Assembly (NCBI GenBank): GCA_012064415.1
Contig: SSNU01000075.1
Coordinates: 124,001 to 188,000 of the forward strand
Direction of reading: 5' to 3'
Length of the DNA: 64,000 nucleotides
Source: Gyrodactylus bullatarudis
Lineage: Eukaryota; Platyhelminthes; Monogenea; Gyrodactylidea; Gyrodactylidae
Below the pieces are notes generated by a model, which was given only the letters and a program-made list of their open reading frames with translations, ran no database searches and had not been told where the DNA came from. This document shows, piece by piece, positions 21,085 through 30,559 of the stretch (its first letter is position 1; the number at the start of each line of letters is the position of its first letter). Both the position numbers and the translations under genes were made by a program.

Positions 21085-23370
21085 GTATCCAGACGAGATC
21101 TAACATTTTCTTCTCGGCAAGCAAGTTGTACGAGTAAATTCTCTGAAATTTCGAGTCCCAACATTGAAAGTCGTGATCGATTACGCCGTGAATTTTTTAC
21201 TGTTCTACAAAAAAGTGTTGAAGTTGATTCTGAAAGCGATATTCAGCAGGAAACTGAAGATCGAAAAAAGATCTCTTTTGATAAGGAAATTATTCAAGAG
21301 GCCCAGAATATTATTCCCGTTAAGACAACTTGGCGATCGAGGATATCAAAAAGATTCTATTCCAAGCCCTCTAGCATCGAAAAACGTTCATTTTCATATT
21401 ATTCTGGTAGCAATGCAAAGTTAAATAATATGGATGAGTTTCGAGGAAGCAGCCTATCATTGAATCCATTTTTCGAAGGCAAACAGAAGTTGACTAAGCG
21501 ACCAAATAACTTTGATAATAATAATAATGAGATAAATAAAAGCTACACCAGCTGCTATCCGACTCCTCAGGTGAGAACTTTAATTTACACTCACATCTAA
21601 AATTTTGGTAAACTCTTATTCTAGTTTACTATAATTTAATTATCATGCACCTACTTCTAAGTAAGTATATGATATATATATATTAAATCTGTTTTCAATA
21701 AACAAGACCTGGAGGTTTAATCTATACCAAGAATATTCGGTCTTTCCTAGGCAAGTATTCTTTTTATTTCACACTTGTAAATGCTCTATATAAGTTAAAT
21801 AATTTTCGAATTAATTTTCATTATTTGTAAATCAGATTAAACTATTATCAATTAACCCTAGGACGACATTTGGGGGTCTTGGACGCCCCATTTGTATTAG
21901 AACTCCCATAAGGAAAAATTAAAATGTCGTTCTAGGCTTAACCCTTTCAGTACCGTGGCTACATTTAACAATAAGTTCATAAGATATCGATAAACTGCTC
22001 TTTTCAACAACCTATTTTTCATTTCTCATTGTCTAACTAGTAACATTGATTTGAAACTGAGAACCCATTAAACTAGAGCTAATTCTCTCATAAACTCTTT
22101 GGAATATAAATAGATGTATTTTGTACGATGAATTTGAATTCTTATACAAAAATCTGAATTCAGTAGATTTTTAGCTTTAATTTGAGAGGTTGATTGTGGC
22201 TCTACGAGTTTTTGAACGGTTTCTAGAGCATTTTAAAGATTGATTACTTTAGAACTTTGATGGGTTGAAAAATAATAAAAAGTCGCAGTATATACCTACG
22301 CCCACACCATATACACTCGGTATATTCCTCTCTACCCCTGTGCAAAGTTGGAACATAAACTTTAGTCCTACTGGATAGAATATTTGAATACCAATGTATT
22401 GTGAATAAAAAATAATTATGGAAGAAAAAAAATCATTCTTCTAACTCAATTTTTCGAAAAGTCTAATTTTACCACTCTACAGTACCAATGTAGCCATATG
22501 GAACATGCCAAATAAATGATCTAGATCATGAAATTTTTTTAAATTTTTTCATATAATCATCTGAGTCATAAGAAGATCGAACTGTGAAATTTTAAAAGAA
22601 ATCGCATCAAATTTATCGAGTTGGTATTGAAAGGGTTAAGGATGAAAAAATTTGAAATTAGAACGAAAAATGTTAAATAATTATTATAATCAAAAGAATG
22701 TTAATCACACACTCCCAAATTACTTCTCTGGGCTTTTTGCTAAGCATAATGAAAATTTTTCATTTTAGATTGAAAAATGTTGAAATCAGAATTCCTAACT
22801 TGCAACTACCTCTGAAAAAGGTATAGAGAAGTTGAGATTTCTGGGTCTATAATTTAGATTTAGTTAGACAGGCTCATTTCTAAATGATTATGACTTTTAT
22901 AAATCTAAAGAAAAATTTAATATTTTTCAATTTAATTTTTCTTTTACAAGAATAAAAGAAAGTTCAGTTACGATCAATCATCTAGAATGCAAAGCTATCA
23001 AAATAACCAACGGAGTTCAGCAACTTTAATGAATCAGGAAAACTCCTTCGAGACAATATTCAATCAATTGATCCGTAATCAACACCGAAGGACATGGAAA
23101 ATTCTCTTTATACTTCTTCTTGGCTTTGTGATATCAAATGGACCAAGGACATTGGTCCTATTCATGGGCTGGTATGATATAAGACATTTTTGTAAAGTTA
23201 ACTTGAACATGCCTGGGACATGGCTGAGAGCGGTAAATCTGTGGGCCCATCTGAGTATGATTTTGGATCCGATTGTCTATGGATTTTGGGGAAATCGACG
23301 GTTTAGAATTAAACTGAAATTCCTCCTTTTTAACCAAATTTTCCTTCGAAAGGCCCCTAAAGCAACGTGA
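21085..23370 (+). CDS. Class A (rhodopsin-like) GPCR, last two exons (partial)
   Basis: Two exons in phase 0: 21085-21570 (162 codons, after ACAG, before GTGAGA) and 22951-23370 (139 codons, after ACAAG, ending TGA). The first exon and the start of the second are polar, rich in Ser, Asn, Lys and Arg, and form a third cytoplasmic loop of more than 200 residues. Exon 2 then gives TM6 (WKILFILLLGFVISNGP, about residues 49-65 of the exon) and TM7 ending in DPIVYGFW (about 106-113), with a short basic tail (GNRRFRIKLK). The TM6 FxxCWxP motif reads FVISNGP, so Cys6.47 and Trp6.48 are replaced by Ser and Asn. NPxxY is DPxxY, a common variant. TM1-5 are outside the window or in exons I could not find. 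The ligand is unknown. AATAAA lies about 0.5 kb downstream (near 23910). Confidence 0.75.
21856..21937. mobile_element. 82-bp piggyBac-type MITE
   Basis: Flanked by TTAA at 21852-21855 and 21938-21941. Ends CCCTAGGACGACATTT and, inverted, GCCTAGAACGACATTT. TTAA target duplications plus CCC-starting inverted ends are the hallmark of piggyBac-derived elements. Lies in the receptor intron. Confidence 0.75.
21942..22635. mobile_element. 694-bp non-autonomous piggyBac-type element
   Basis: Flanked by TTAA (21938-21941 and 22636-22639) with ends CCCTTTCAGTACC and, inverted, CCCTTTCAATACC. It shares its left TTAA with the adjacent 82-bp MITE, so the two are head to tail in the receptor intron. No transposase ORF. 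The end sequence is related to the element at 27373-27574. Confidence 0.75.
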
Positions 23371-23379
23371 AATTCTTCA

Positions 23380-24585
23380 AAATTATTTTGATACAACAAC
23401 AACGAAAAAAAACAATGATTTCCAGGAATCCCTTTTTTTAAAGAAATCAGTGAAAACCTATTTTTTCTTTTAAATGCATTTATTATGAGAAAATTCATCC
23501 GAGATGAAACTCATCAAGTTCCATGAGGTAGAAAAATGAGAAATTAAAAAAAATTATTTATTCGAATTCCAATTTGTCCACTGAAGAAAAAATCATCTTC
23601 TTATTTTACTTTGAGAAACAGTATGTCCTTATTCAGCTAAAGATTTTTGCAAATTTCCTTTTCTTGCTTAAGATTGACAATATCGGAAATTGAACCATCT
23701 TCTTTCATGTTATATTAGAAATATGAAATTTTACAGGGATCAAAACTTGTAAAAAAGTATTTTTTTTCTTATATAAACACACATAAACATAGTCACCATT
23801 TTGCATTATGAGACACAGAATACCGCAGATTTCTTATTGTTTTAGCATAGCATGTATTATTATTATTTATCAGAAATTAAATTTTCCCATTATAAATTTA
23901 TTCCATTAAAATAAAATTTTTTTTCCGAGACTCGATGCATTCTTGATACAGTACGACCTGAGACTTATCTGTCAAAAATTACCCTCTCCTCTCTGCCCCT
24001 TTTTAAAAACTGAAATAAATATTCCTTAATTAAATTTATGAAATAAATATGCCATACGACAGAGATTTTTCTCCTGATTTAAACAGTCTAATTTATTGTA
24101 GGTTTATCAATATCAAAACGGTCTAAATTATAGAAATAAAATAATTTAAAAATTAAATTTATTCTGTAAAAAAGATTTTTCCTCTTCTAAGTAAAAAAGG
24201 CTTGTCGACTACCTCCAAAACAAACAAATGATTCATCAAACTATCTCAAGATATTCATGTAAAAGTTAAAACGTAGTTTCATTTTATAATCAGACAGGAA
24301 ATAGATTAAATCGACTTTTGATAGGGTCGTCATTCTACCGAGATCTTGAATCATCGAATTGGTTTATTTTTAGCTCATAAATGTAGGAATTTGGAGCAAA
24401 ATTTAGATTTTTAAAATTTCATAATTATTCAAAACAATAAACTGAGTTCAGTTCACTGAATGAAGTAAATTCTTTATTATTTCTCTCAAAAAAGGTTGAA
24501 TTGAATTTCACCTCTTACATATTTGCCCATATAGCTACTTTGAGGTATAGATTTTCTACATTTTTTCCTCTATATAGGGTACTAA
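23380..24585. other. Receptor 3' flank, no gene
   Basis: Probable 3' UTR of the receptor, then AT-rich sequence. AATAAA-type hexamers occur near 23910. Nothing else is supported. Confidence 0.4.
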
Positions 24586-24593
24586 GATCATCG

Positions 24594-24760
24594 GTTAAAT
24601 TAGAGAACAGTTGACCCCTCTTAAGTTTACCTTGAATCATGTTGGTTATTACCGATGGCTCACTGCAAAGGATTCGTTTTCATTTCATCGATGTTTGTCA
24701 TTCAGAAAAATTACTGCAAAACAAGAGGGGGCAAATGTTCTATAGATTATACAGATTATC
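24594..24760. mobile_element. About 165-bp MITE-like repeat (family C), copy 1
   Basis: The left end AGAGAACAGTTGACCCCTCTT is mirrored by AAGAGGGGGCAAATGTTCT at the right, giving about 19-bp inverted ends. The internal landmark TTTTCATTTCATCGATG recurs in the copies at 29548-29650 and 42033-42207. Non-coding. Confidence 0.6.
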
Positions 24761-24814
24761 AAATTTTATCTGTATCAGATCATTAGTGTGAAGCCTGAAA
24801 AATCTCTTTAATTG

Positions 24815-25440
24815 GGGTTTTATAATCGTGATCCTAAAAATCAACTTTTGATCAATCTCTCACTTTTAAATCAACAAAAATTATCAACTCAAAGCTCAAA
24901 AAAATGGGAATTCGGAAATATGCCATAACTTTCTTAAAATTTGATTTTTTTCAAACTTTTTTTCTTCAGATCCTGAAAGTCGAACCTACGATCTAGATCC
25001 AAAAAAATCTTGATCAAATTCGATTACTTGATGAAAAAATTCATAATTTTGTAAAAAGCATAAATTCCCATCTTCAAATTAATAAGGTGTATCTCAACCT
25101 TTTAGCAATCTTTTTTTATAAAACGAAGATTCATTTGCTTTTTCAAATTCACTAAAAAAAATTTTGACAAGAATTAATTTTTGGGTTATTGTTAATTCAA
25201 TAGTAGGCATTCAAAATCTAGATATTGATAATTTATCAAAAAGTATATGCTGATCTCAAATATCTGCATTTAATTGCTTCAAATCTTCAAATGGCCTAAT
25301 TTTGGTCAGATTGAATTTTTTCAAAATTTTTTTATTATTTCCACTGATTTTATTATGGAATTTGAAAAAAATCCTTTCCTGACTTTCCGAAGAAAAAGAA
25401 GTAAATTTTCATCTTCATGTCAATTAGGTTTATATAATAC
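24815..25440. repeat. Fragments of foldback families B and A
   Basis: 24830-25090 matches the right half of family B (GATCCTAAAAATCAACTTTTG ... CATAAATTCCCATCTTCAAA). 25255-25435 matches the right half of family A (GCATTTAATTGCTTCAAATC ... TCATCTTCATGTCAATTAGG). Each lacks its partner arm. Confidence 0.6.
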
Positions 25441-25721
25441 GCATATAATTAGCAGGGTTACGTGAATATTATTAAACACATCAAATTTCACATTTCATTC
25501 AATTTAAACATATATTTGAAGCTTGGCTGAAATTTAGAATGAATCTAATTCAAAAAGTTAATCATTAAAAGCGAAAATCGAAATTGAACAAACAAATTAT
25601 TTAATAATAAATCGATAAAACAATTTATTTTTGTTCAAAGTTTAAATTACATACAACCTGTGATGGAGCAAGTCAAGTTTAAAAACGAAAAAAATCTTCA
25701 AGTCAACCTCGAATCCCTAAA

Positions 25722-25946
25722 TTAAAGTTCCTTTTTCACTTCCATACCGGAAATGTATTCAGATGCCTTTTTGTAATAATCAGATTCCTTGACAGCATTC
25801 AAAACTTGTGCTGCTGACTCCTTGACACGATCAATCAATGTCTTCTTTCCTTCAGCATTCAACTTTTTTTCTTCACAGGCAACCACAACAATGAAAGAAA
25901 TTAATAAAACTATAAAGATGCTAGAGCGTAATGATAGACGAAGCAT
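25722..25946 (-). CDS. Small secreted protein with amphipathic helix
   Basis: A single-exon frame of 74 residues. Residues 1-24 form a typical signal peptide (basic start, then IFIVLLISFIVVVACEE, likely cleaved after Ala or Cys). The mature part of about 50 residues is charged and helical, with the pattern LIDRVKESAAQVLNAVKES then YYKKASEYI, suggesting an amphipathic helix. It has no cysteines beyond the cleavage region. On the minus strand a TATAAATA box lies at 25984-25991, about 40 bp before the ATG, and AATAAA lies at 25624-25629, so it looks like a complete small transcription unit. I do not recognise a family. An exported peptide is the plain reading. Confidence 0.6.
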   Translation of the reverse strand: MLRLSLRSSIFIVLLISFIVVVACEEKKLNAEGKKTLIDRVKESAAQVLNAVKESDYYKKASEYISGMEVKKEL

Positions 25947-25983
25947 GCTTTTGTTCTTTAAAGAGTTGAATTTTTCTCTTAGT

Positions 25984-25991
25984 ATATTTAT
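25984..25991 (-). promoter_or_regulatory. TATA box of the small secreted-protein gene
   Basis: TATAAATA on the minus strand, 38 bp before the start codon at 25946. The transcription start would fall only about 10 bp before the ATG, so the leader is very short or the start is slightly further upstream. Confidence 0.4.
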
Positions 25992-26049
25992 ATTAGAGTG
26001 TTGTGTAAGAGTTTTAAATTTTTCATTGTGTAATCAATTTTGATTGAAC

Positions 26050-27270
26050 AATAATTAATAATTCATATTAATTTCCTATATTATCATGTTTCTACTTATA
26101 AGTATATTGGAATATTATTATTTATTTTAAAATGTTGTTTGTGAATCGGAAAGCAAATTATTCTTTCTTCAATGAAACGTCTAAAGGAAAAAGTTTGGCA
26201 GTTATTCAAAGTTTTATCTTACAAATTAGTTTGGAAAATTCTATTTTATTAAATTTTAATCTCAAAATTCAAACATTCTTGGCTAGTAAAATAAATGAAT
26301 TTATAGCTTTCAGCAATCTTTGGTAGAATATTCCATCTTAATTATAACTTTGATACTTTTTCTCTGAAATTTTTAGAAATTTCCATTCCATGAGATTATA
26401 ATTATATTATAATAATTCCCCAAAGTTATTCTGATGATGACGTTGTGTTTAATGTTCCCTTTGTGAGGTAATCATTTCTGGTGCTCAGGTCATCAGAAAT
26501 GTATGGAACTATAGAGAAGGAATAAAATGTTTATTTTCAACACACCAAAACTTTTAATAATAAAATAACATTGAGCAGTTCATGATAAAAATTGAAAAGT
26601 GGATTGGTTTGCTATTTTATATTCCCAAAACGAATAAAAAATGTTTCCAATTCAATGAAAAATATTAGTTGAATGAGTTTTGTTTTATATTCTCTGAATA
26701 ATGAAATGTTGATCAGGATTAAGCGATGAATTATTATCACTCTTTTTTTCAAATTAGATTAACAACACTCATTTTTCTAGTATTATTGTAATTATACTAA
26801 GTGTACTTTTACTCATAACCTCTAATGTGTAAAATTAAAATTTATTCGTATTCTAATAATTTCGTCATACTGTAGTGGATTTTCTTGTCTTAGATTGAAC
26901 TATTTATGAGTAAAATTTGCCAAAATTAGGGCATCTCAAAAGGAAAATTTATTCTTAACTTCATCAAAAATATCGTCTTAATTCATTTTTTCATCAAGAA
27001 CTTGATTATAACGAGATATTTTCTGAAATCTAAATTCTAATCCATACTAGAAAAAATACTCGAATTTCAATTGAATGATCAAGAGTTGCATTCTAAGATC
27101 GTGAATATAGTCTTGGATCTAACGATCAAAATTTTGTAACAAATATCGTTTGAGAGGAAAAATTAAGAACTTAGAATGATCCACGAATTCAATAGCACAA
27201 CATTAGTTTTTTTCACTTTTGATTTTACCCATTTGGTTTTGTAGTGATAAATCCCATATTCACTTGATCT
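26050..27270. other. Gene-free sequence
   Basis: No supported gene. The frame at 26132-26326 lacks family resemblance. Confidence 0.4.
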
Positions 27271-27276
27271 CATCAA

Positions 27277-27900
27277 GCTAGTTGACGTGAAGATGAGAAT
27301 TTACTTTTTTTACAAAAATCTCAATATTTTTCATCGGAAAGTCAGGAAAAATTTATTTTTCGAATTCCTTAACCCTTTCGGCGCCGATGGAATATATGTC
27401 TATTTTCCAATTTTTTTGAACTTTCATAACTCTGCCAGTTTGATAGGTTTCTGGATCAATTAAAGTTTAAATTGAAACCCAACTTTAGTAATATTTTTGC
27501 CAAATAACTTGGTATCTTCATAGCTAAATTTTGGTTTTTATAAAAATTGTGAAGTAGTCTCGGCACCGAAAGGGTTAATGAAATAAGCCAACAAGTTGTG
27601 GAAAAAAAAATTCTGAAAAAATTCAATCTGATTAAAATTAGGCCATTTTTAGAATTTCGAAAATGAACCAAATTTCAACTTTTTCAACTATTGAGGTCAA
27701 AATTTTTATCGATTTCAAAGATTTGAAACAGTTAAATGCAGATATTCGCGATCAGCATTATAAATTTTTATTTTCCACAACTTATTGGCTCATTTCATTA
27801 AGGGATTCGAAAAATAAATTTTTTCCTGACTTTCCGATGAAAAATATTGAGATTTTTGTAAAAAAAGTAAATTCTCATCTTTATGTCAATACGGTTTACT
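27277..27900. repeat. Foldback element (family A) interrupted by a piggyBac-type MITE
   Basis: The left end GCTAGTTGACGTGAAGATG (27278) and right end TCTCATCTTTATGTCAA (about 27874-27893) are inverted copies. The arms pair across AAGTCAGGAAAAATTTATTT and its inverse. A 202-bp piggyBac-type MITE sits inside the left arm at 27373-27574; removing it with one TTAA restores the family sequence seen at about 4483-4500. Confidence 0.75.
27373..27574. mobile_element. 202-bp piggyBac-type MITE
   Basis: Flanked by TTAA at 27369-27372 and 27575-27578. Ends CCCTTTCGGCGCCG and, inverted, CCCTTTCGGTGCCG (13 of 14 match). Nested within a foldback element, so it is the younger insertion. Confidence 0.8.
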
Positions 27901-27969
27901 AGATTTTTCTAAAAAATTTTAAATCTGAGTCATAAGTGGTCTAGGAATGATATGATTGATATCAAAAGT

Positions 27970-28594
27970 TTAAAACCTGTTGAATTTTCTCTTTCTGGCT
28001 AAACTTAAGTTGGACCGAACACCCTTAGTTAGTTTCACCCCTAGTTCTCGGCCTTTATGGAATTTTCTTCTTACAACATGGGTCTCATCAACTTGAACTT
28101 CTTTGGCGAAGCCTCCGACTACAAGATCTTGATTGAGGAAACGTTCTACAAAGATGTCTCGAACAAAATTGGTCCAGTCGACAGCAGTTGGAACTGATAT
28201 CTTGACGATGTCACAAATCAAGTCTAGATTCGTAGCAGACTTGAGAACCATGTATATTATTGTAAGGATCTGGACAATCGCCAATCTTGATCCGGCAAAG
28301 AATGTTCCTGAAATTAATTAATTAACATAGCTTACCAGTTCGAATACTAACAAACTTCCTGCACTTATTGCAGAAAAATTCATATTGATCTACTGCCTGA
28401 GTTTTCTTGTTGAGCTTCATGATCTCTCCACAAGTATGCTTGCGGTTTGTACATATTAATCCGAGTCTCTGGCAAAGTTTTATGGTTTCCAAATGTTCGT
28501 CATAACTGCTCATAAGATTAACAATATTCATTTTTTCAACATTCTCAATAGAGATTTCCTTGATAGGGAAGTTGAAGATGTTTGATTCAGGCAT
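27970..28594 (-). pseudogene. Merlin (ISXO2-like) transposase, C-terminally truncated, with a 28-nt intron
   Basis: Exon 1 28594-28336 and exon 2 28307-27970 join in phase to 199 codons including the stop. An N-terminal region with a zinc-ribbon-like C..C pair (FFCNKCRKF) leads to SIRTGTFFAGSRL, the strongly conserved RTGT.F..s motif of ISXO2-type transposases. AVDWTNFVRDI follows, then VQVDETHVVRRKFHKGRELG with the first catalytic acidic residue. The reading frame then enters the terminal repeat and leaves the element, so the later catalytic residues are missing and the protein should be inactive. The 28-nt gap between RTG and TFF begins GTAAGC and ends TTTCAG; without splicing a stop follows at once. 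Confidence 0.75.
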
Positions 28595-29028
28595 GATTTA
28601 TTTTGAAAATGATGAATGTTTATTGTCTTCTATTGATTTAATTTAAATAAGAAGTGTACCTTTGAAAAATATGTTTTGTTTAGGCATGAAGTTATTTTTA
28701 AAAAGGTTGGTACTCAAGCTAATGACAGAACCTAATCATATTTCAGAGTATTAAATATAATTGTATTGATAACTGAGTATCGATTATACTTGTGTTGGAT
28801 TAAAACTGGCCAGTTTTCATGTATTCAGATGAACGTTTACCTTGATCCAGGAATTATTGCTGAACAAGTTTGATGTAAATTCATGTTGTCAATAAATTAA
28901 TTTTTGTGAGCATTTAATGCTTTTTTATTGATAAAATTATTTAATTATATAATATTTTTATATTACATAACTACTTATAAGGGATATATTAACGATTTTA
29001 GGGTGTTCGGTCCAACTTAAGTTTAGCC
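27997..29028. mobile_element. Merlin-family DNA transposon, internally deleted
   Basis: The 29-bp terminal inverted repeats at 27997-28025 and 29000-29028 begin GGCTAAACTTAAGTTGGACC. They are bordered by a perfect 8-bp target duplication CTCTTTCT (27989-27996 and 29029-29036). An IS1016/ISXO2-like transposase is encoded on the minus strand and runs into the left terminal repeat. Eight-base duplications with this transposase type define Merlin elements. Between about 28595 and 29000 lies non-coding 5' sequence. Confidence 0.9.
28308..28335 (-). other. Apparent 28-nt intron in the transposase gene
   Basis: On the minus strand it begins GTAAGC and ends AATTTCAG, interrupting a codon in phase 1 in the middle of the conserved RTGTFF motif. 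Removal restores the frame and motif exactly. Confidence 0.65.
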
Positions 29029-29039
29029 CTCTTTCTCAT

Positions 29040-29545
29040 TTAATTCAAAGTAAAACGAAATTCACAATTAATTAAATATTTCAATGATGAACAGAAATCT
29101 CTCTCACTGAATGGAACTGAACAAGAAAAGAGGAAAAAATAAAATTTCCTATCATGTGAATTTATTTTCCACGAAATAAAAATTTCTCAAACAAAATTTT
29201 TCTATTCACTTTTGTTTTCTTTAATAATTTTATTAATTCAAGTCCAAGGATAAAAATAATAATAGCCTCGGCGTTCGACTAAAAAGAAATAACCTTGTTG
29301 ATGACAAAAATTAGAATGAGAGTGATAAAGGTTTTTTGGTATTCCAAGGTCAAATTCTTTCAATTTTACTTCTTCTCTCTCCGGTGAAATTCTAGCGAGA
29401 TTGTCCTCATATGTGATATTTTAATACGAGAACATCTTTTAGACGTTCCTTATCTATCATTTTTAAGAAGGATCCTCCAGACTCAGAATGAGTCTTGTGC
29501 AAATCAAATAATTCTGTACCTAATTAGTTTTGTATGAAATTTTTT
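29040..29545. other. Gene-free sequence
   Basis: AT-rich with no supported feature. Confidence 0.4.
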
Positions 29546-29547
29546 AT

Positions 29548-29975
29548 GACCGCAAGGGATTAGTTTTCATTTCATCGAAGTTAAAAAGCCCTCAGTCTGT
29601 TTGTCTTTTAGAAAAATTACTGCAAAACAAGAGGGGCCAAATTTTCTAAAGATTAGCCAATTTTTGGATTCCATTATGGAATGAGCTAATAAGTTGTGAA
29701 AGGAAAAACATTCAATTTGGCCGAAATTAATTAAAATTTTTGAATTTCGAAATTGCACCTTATTGTCACTTTTTCAATGTTTGAGCTCAAAATTTTTAAG
29801 GATTCTAATGTTTTGAAGCAGAATTCGAAAATTCGGCATTTTGGCCAGATTGAATGTTTTTAAGAAAATTTTTTCCTTATAACAACTTATCAGCTCATTC
29901 TATTATCCAAAATTATAATTATCTGTTTTTCTGACTATTTGGAGAAAACTATTGAGTGTTTTTGTAAGAGTTAAT
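29548..29975. repeat. Family C MITE fragment followed by a foldback (family A) copy
   Basis: 29548-29640 matches the right part of the family C repeat (CGCAAGGGATTAG, TTTCATTTCATCGA, AACAAGAGGGG). About 29650-29975 is a degraded family A foldback, with ATTCCATTATGGAATGAGC at 29669-29687 and inverted matches at 29880-29940. Non-coding. Confidence 0.55.
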
Positions 29976-30124
29976 TCCAAAATTAGCGCATTTTATAAAA
30001 TTTATTCCAAAGTTAAATAATTGCAAAATTAAGATTATTCATAACAAATGGTTATTTCCCCCCTCTATTTGCCTAGTTTTATTTTCAAACTGTAGCTGAT
30101 ATATTAGTTGTCAGGTTTATTTAG

Positions 30125-30517
30125 TTTATTTTGATTAAGGAATACACTGATAAATCTATTTCGGTTCTGAATAGGATTGTTCATCGTACAGTGTACAGCT
30201 TGATAAATGTATTTCGGTCCAATCAGAAATCGTTATTTTCAAGTATAATTGAGCTTTCACTTATCATTCATTTATTGATTAATGAAACATTAATTAAGGA
30301 GACTTACGAAAGTTTACCTCCTCTCAAAAGAGATGTTATGAGTTACTAGAGGGATTCATTGCGTCAATCCTTTGTTAAAAGGAATAGCAATAAGTGTTAT
30401 GAACATTTATGTAGAGAGTTAACGGATCCAAAAAATACAACACTGGATCAGCCAGAGAATTGCGAATATTGCATTCGATATACTAGATACGCTAATTTTG
30501 GAATTAAATCTTTGTAA
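30125..30517 (+). pseudogene. Unidentified ORF broken by an in-frame stop
   Basis: One frame is open from about 30125 to a TAG at 30347-30349, then continues open in the same frame to TAA at 30515-30517, giving about 130 codons in all. The downstream part carries KCYEHLC and ENCEYCIRYTRY, i.e. C-x4-C followed by C-x2-C, which could bind zinc. The upstream part is hydrophobic/helical (LSLIIHLLINETLIKE). No start codon or family is evident. A foldback family end follows immediately (about 30525-30551), suggesting this may be a decayed transposon protein. Confidence 0.35.
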
Positions 30518-30520
30518 AAT

Positions 30521-30552
30521 GAGTAAATTCTCATTTTCATGTCAACTAGCTC
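30521..30552. repeat. Solo end of the foldback family
   Basis: AGTAAATTCTCATTTTCATG followed by TCAACTAGCT matches the family A right terminus. It lies 4 bp after the stop of the broken ORF. Confidence 0.55.
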
Positions 30553-30559
30553 TAGATAG

